Positions 15,260 to 16,523 of a DNA stretch of 16,523 nt are shown here, in pieces (within the stretch, counting starts at the first letter, position 1; each line of letters begins with the position of its first letter). Where the stretch lies: the NCBI RefSeq assembly GCF_024699075.1, contig NZ_JAILQF010000468.1, positions 1-16,523 of the forward strand, written 5' to 3'. The DNA is from Butyrivibrio sp. Its GTDB lineage: Bacteria > Bacillota_A > Clostridia > Lachnospirales > Lachnospiraceae. A program made the position numbers and the translations under genes. The notes beneath the pieces are model-generated. The model saw nothing but the letters and a program-made list of their open reading frames with translations. It did not search any database and was not told the DNA's origin.

Positions 15260-15273
15260 TTACAAGTAACTTA
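15260..15273 (-). promoter_or_regulatory. Operator-like element at the predicted transcription start of the arabinan operon
   Basis: Minus-strand TAAGTTACTTGTAA. AAGTTACTT here and AAGTTATTT at 15246-15254 form a direct repeat with an 18-base period. The 14-mer is identical to one in the tandem repeat at 2764-2777. It falls right after the predicted promoter, where a repressor would block transcription; the ArsR-type regulator is the natural candidate. Confidence 0.4.
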
Positions 15274-15280
15274 TGATGCA

Positions 15281-15309
15281 ATTTTACTAACACAAATCAC
15301 GGTAGTCAA
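15281..15309 (-). promoter_or_regulatory. Predicted sigma-A promoter of the arabinan operon
   Basis: On the minus strand TTGACT (15309-15304), 17-base spacer, TAAAAT (15286-15281), each five of six to consensus. Transcription would start near 15274 and give a leader of about 41 bases before the binding-protein ATG. The rest of the 15233-15627 gap is AT-rich and holds the terminator at 15502-15556; I see no additional gene in it. Confidence 0.65.
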
Positions 15310-15501
15310 CGGTTATTTTTGATTTTCCTTAAATATTTTATATTTTTGTCGTTTTTAACAAATACACAAATTATTTTTTGTAAATGTATAATAAAAGAAT
15401 TTATATTACTAATGGTCAAAATACATTTCGCTTTCGAGATCACCCGAAATATAGGGGCAAAATGATCTTTTTGAAACTTATATCAGGTATATCATTTATA
15501 T

Positions 15502-15556
15502 AAAAAATCCATCTACTGCCTAACAACATATTTCGTTGTAAGCAGCAGATGGATTT
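15502..15556 (-). terminator. Rho-independent terminator of the DUF5703-like gene
   Basis: On the minus strand AAATCCATCTGCTGC pairs with GCAGTAGATGGATTT, 15 base pairs with one G-U wobble. A second inner stem ACAAC/GTTGT lies within the loop. TTTTTT then follows. It is about 70 bases after the stop codon at 15628 and insulates the arabinan promoter from upstream transcription. Confidence 0.9.
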
Positions 15557-15627
15557 GTGATCAATTAAAATCCAAGCCATAAAGCCCATTATTTTATATA
15601 AAATACTTTACAAAAAATGCATGCATA

Positions 15628-16523
15628 TTATCTGGTGATATTGCTTGTCAGTTCTCCATTAACATAGCTTGCTTCTACATACCTGTCTTTGCTGATCCAA
15701 AGCTTAAACTCGACATCTATATCCTTGGGCCATGCCGGCAGCATATATATCTTGTCATCAATTACCTGCATGAGCATTTCCTGAAGGCCAATCATACCGC
15801 AGCCTCCATGATTATGATCAGGAGTATAATCGTGTCCCGGTCCCCAGAAAGCAGGGAACCTCCTCTTCGAATCCTTCAGCTTATCAAGCTGATACTTCAT
15901 TGCTTCATCAGTAAGACCAAGCCTTGCAGCAAGAAGACCCACATACATCCAGCTCAGGTTCATAAGCTGGTCTTCTTCATCCCAGCCATAGAAATATGTA
16001 TCTCTTGCTATCTGAAGGTCTTTATTATTAGTATCTCCGATGCCAATCTCATGATAAGGATATGCACAGTAAAGCTGAGGGAACTCGCAGTTTGTTTTTA
16101 CATAATGTTTGGGCTCTTCGCAGGGAGCTATTACCTCATGTCCATTTTTATATTCAAGTGGTATAGGCGGAAGCTCGTCCATAAGCTTCTTCCACTTTGT
16201 TCTTTGAACATCGCTTCCATATGAACATTTTAAAAGCTCTTTGATAACTGCATGAAGGGCATATATTACATCAGCCGGATTTGTAGCTGCTGTCTCATCC
16301 TCATTGTAATTAGCTGCATATCTTCCTTCCTGTCCCCAGACTTCTACAATACCTGCCTTATGGTATGTCTCCTGCGCTGTTGACGGGAATATGATCCTGT
16401 GACCATTATCATCAAGCTTATTGTATTTCTTATCATAAAAGTTAAGTATAGTATCAATAAACTCAATATACGGTGCAGGATCCTCATCCTTCACAAATTC
16501 AAGATACTCAAGCATCATGTAAC
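15628..16523 (-). CDS. C-terminal part of a DUF5703/GH95-like (alpha/alpha)6-barrel protein, cut by the window edge
   Basis: The frame is open to the last base (a Tyr codon precedes the Met-Met at 16518), so the N-terminal part lies outside; about 298 residues are seen. Numbered from Met at 16518, the sequence has IIFPSTAQETYHK (42-54), TNPADVIYALHAVIKELL (79-96), RFPAFWGPGHDYTPDHNHGG (220-239), then LQEMLMQ and LPAWPKDIDVEFKLW (260-274). This pattern of an FPAFWG...PDxxHGG block, LQEML and LPAWPKDWDV-like segment is characteristic of DUF5703-type proteins, whose fold resembles GH95 and related barrels. These are found in polysaccharide utilisation loci, but their substrate is mostly unknown to me. 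The last 25 residues form the usual small beta tail. It has its own terminator, so it is transcribed separately from the arabinan operon. Confidence 0.75.
   Translation of the reverse strand, partial: YMMLEYLEFVKDEDPAPYIEFIDTILNFYDKKYNKLDDNGHRIIFPSTAQETYHKAGIVEVWGQEGRYAANYNEDETAATNPADVIYALHAVIKELLKCSYGSDVQRTKWKKLMDELPPIPLEYKNGHEVIAPCEEPKHYVKTNCEFPQLYCAYPYHEIGIGDTNNKDLQIARDTYFYGWDEEDQLMNLSWMYVGLLAARLGLTDEAMKYQLDKLKDSKRRFPAFWGPGHDYTPDHNHGGCGMIGLQEMLMQVIDDKIYMLPAWPKDIDVEFKLWISKDRYVEASYVNGELTSNITR

Noticed and set aside
15255..15268. Catabolite-repression (cre)-like sequence TGTAAACGCAAAGT on the minus strand, just before the arabinan operon
   Set aside because: Only the first half fits the cre consensus; the second half lacks the conserved T and terminal CA.
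15387..15392. Exact TATAAT on the + strand in the gap before the arabinan operon
   Set aside because: No -35 partner and no + strand gene downstream; expected by chance in such AT-rich DNA.
15808..16224. 138-codon + strand reading frame
   Set aside because: It is antisense to the conserved DUF5703-like coding sequence, and its Cys/Ile/Ser-rich composition is typical of a shadow frame.
1..16523. Insertion sequences, transposases, phage genes, tRNA or rRNA
   Set aside because: No transposase-like protein, terminal inverted repeats with target duplication, or RNA gene structure was seen on either strand.

Overview
The window reads as part of a plant cell wall (pectin/arabinan) utilisation locus from a low-GC Firmicute, most likely a Lachnospiraceae member of the Butyrivibrio/Pseudobutyrivibrio type. 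This rests on AT-rich sequence, strong AGGAGG-type ribosome binding sites, lipoprotein solute-binding proteins, and LplB/LplC-type permeases beside GH43 enzymes. The assignment is from overall character; no rRNA or tRNA is present to confirm it.

Layout, left to right. (1) 1-1314 (+): 3' part of a gene for an acidic, beta-rich protein I do not recognise, followed by a strong intrinsic terminator. (2) 1458-6721 (-): a polysaccharide-oligomer ABC importer in the order lplB-type permease, lplC-type permease, lipoprotein solute-binding protein, then, after a 341-base gap with a terminator-like hairpin and a 34/35-base tandem repeat, an SGNH/GDSL esterase. (3) 7073-8041 (+): an AraC-family cupin regulator transcribed divergently from that importer; the 351-base space between them carries repeated 10-base motifs that look like operators. 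(4) 8099-8141: a hairpin terminator between convergent units. (5) 8188-15232 (-): an arabinan operon. In transcription order it holds a lipoprotein solute-binding protein, MalF-type permease, MalG-type permease, an unusually large ArsR-type regulator, an exported GH43 endo-arabinanase lipoprotein and a cytoplasmic GH43 arabinofuranosidase. A good sigma-A promoter and an operator-like dyad sit just before the first gene. Two internal hairpins divide the operon. (6) 15628-16523 (-): the C-terminal part of a DUF5703/GH95-like (alpha/alpha)6-barrel protein, ending in its own terminator.

Inferred working model: the surface endo-arabinanase cuts arabinan side chains of pectin. The MalEFG-like importer takes up arabino-oligosaccharides and the cytoplasmic GH43 enzyme releases arabinose. 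The ArsR-type protein, with a C-terminal domain of about 200 residues, senses a pathway sugar and controls the operon. The LplB/LplC importer under the AraC regulator would take up a second, possibly acetylated, pectin-derived oligosaccharide that the SGNH esterase deacetylates. Neither importer has an ATPase gene here, so both probably rely on a shared MsmX/UgpC-type ATPase encoded elsewhere.

Four start codons were moved downstream from the longest possible reading frame because a strong Shine-Dalgarno sequence fixes them (4642, 6721, 10805, 12756). The strongest candidates for something not well described are the large ArsR-type regulator and the shared CAAGTNACTTG-like elements.
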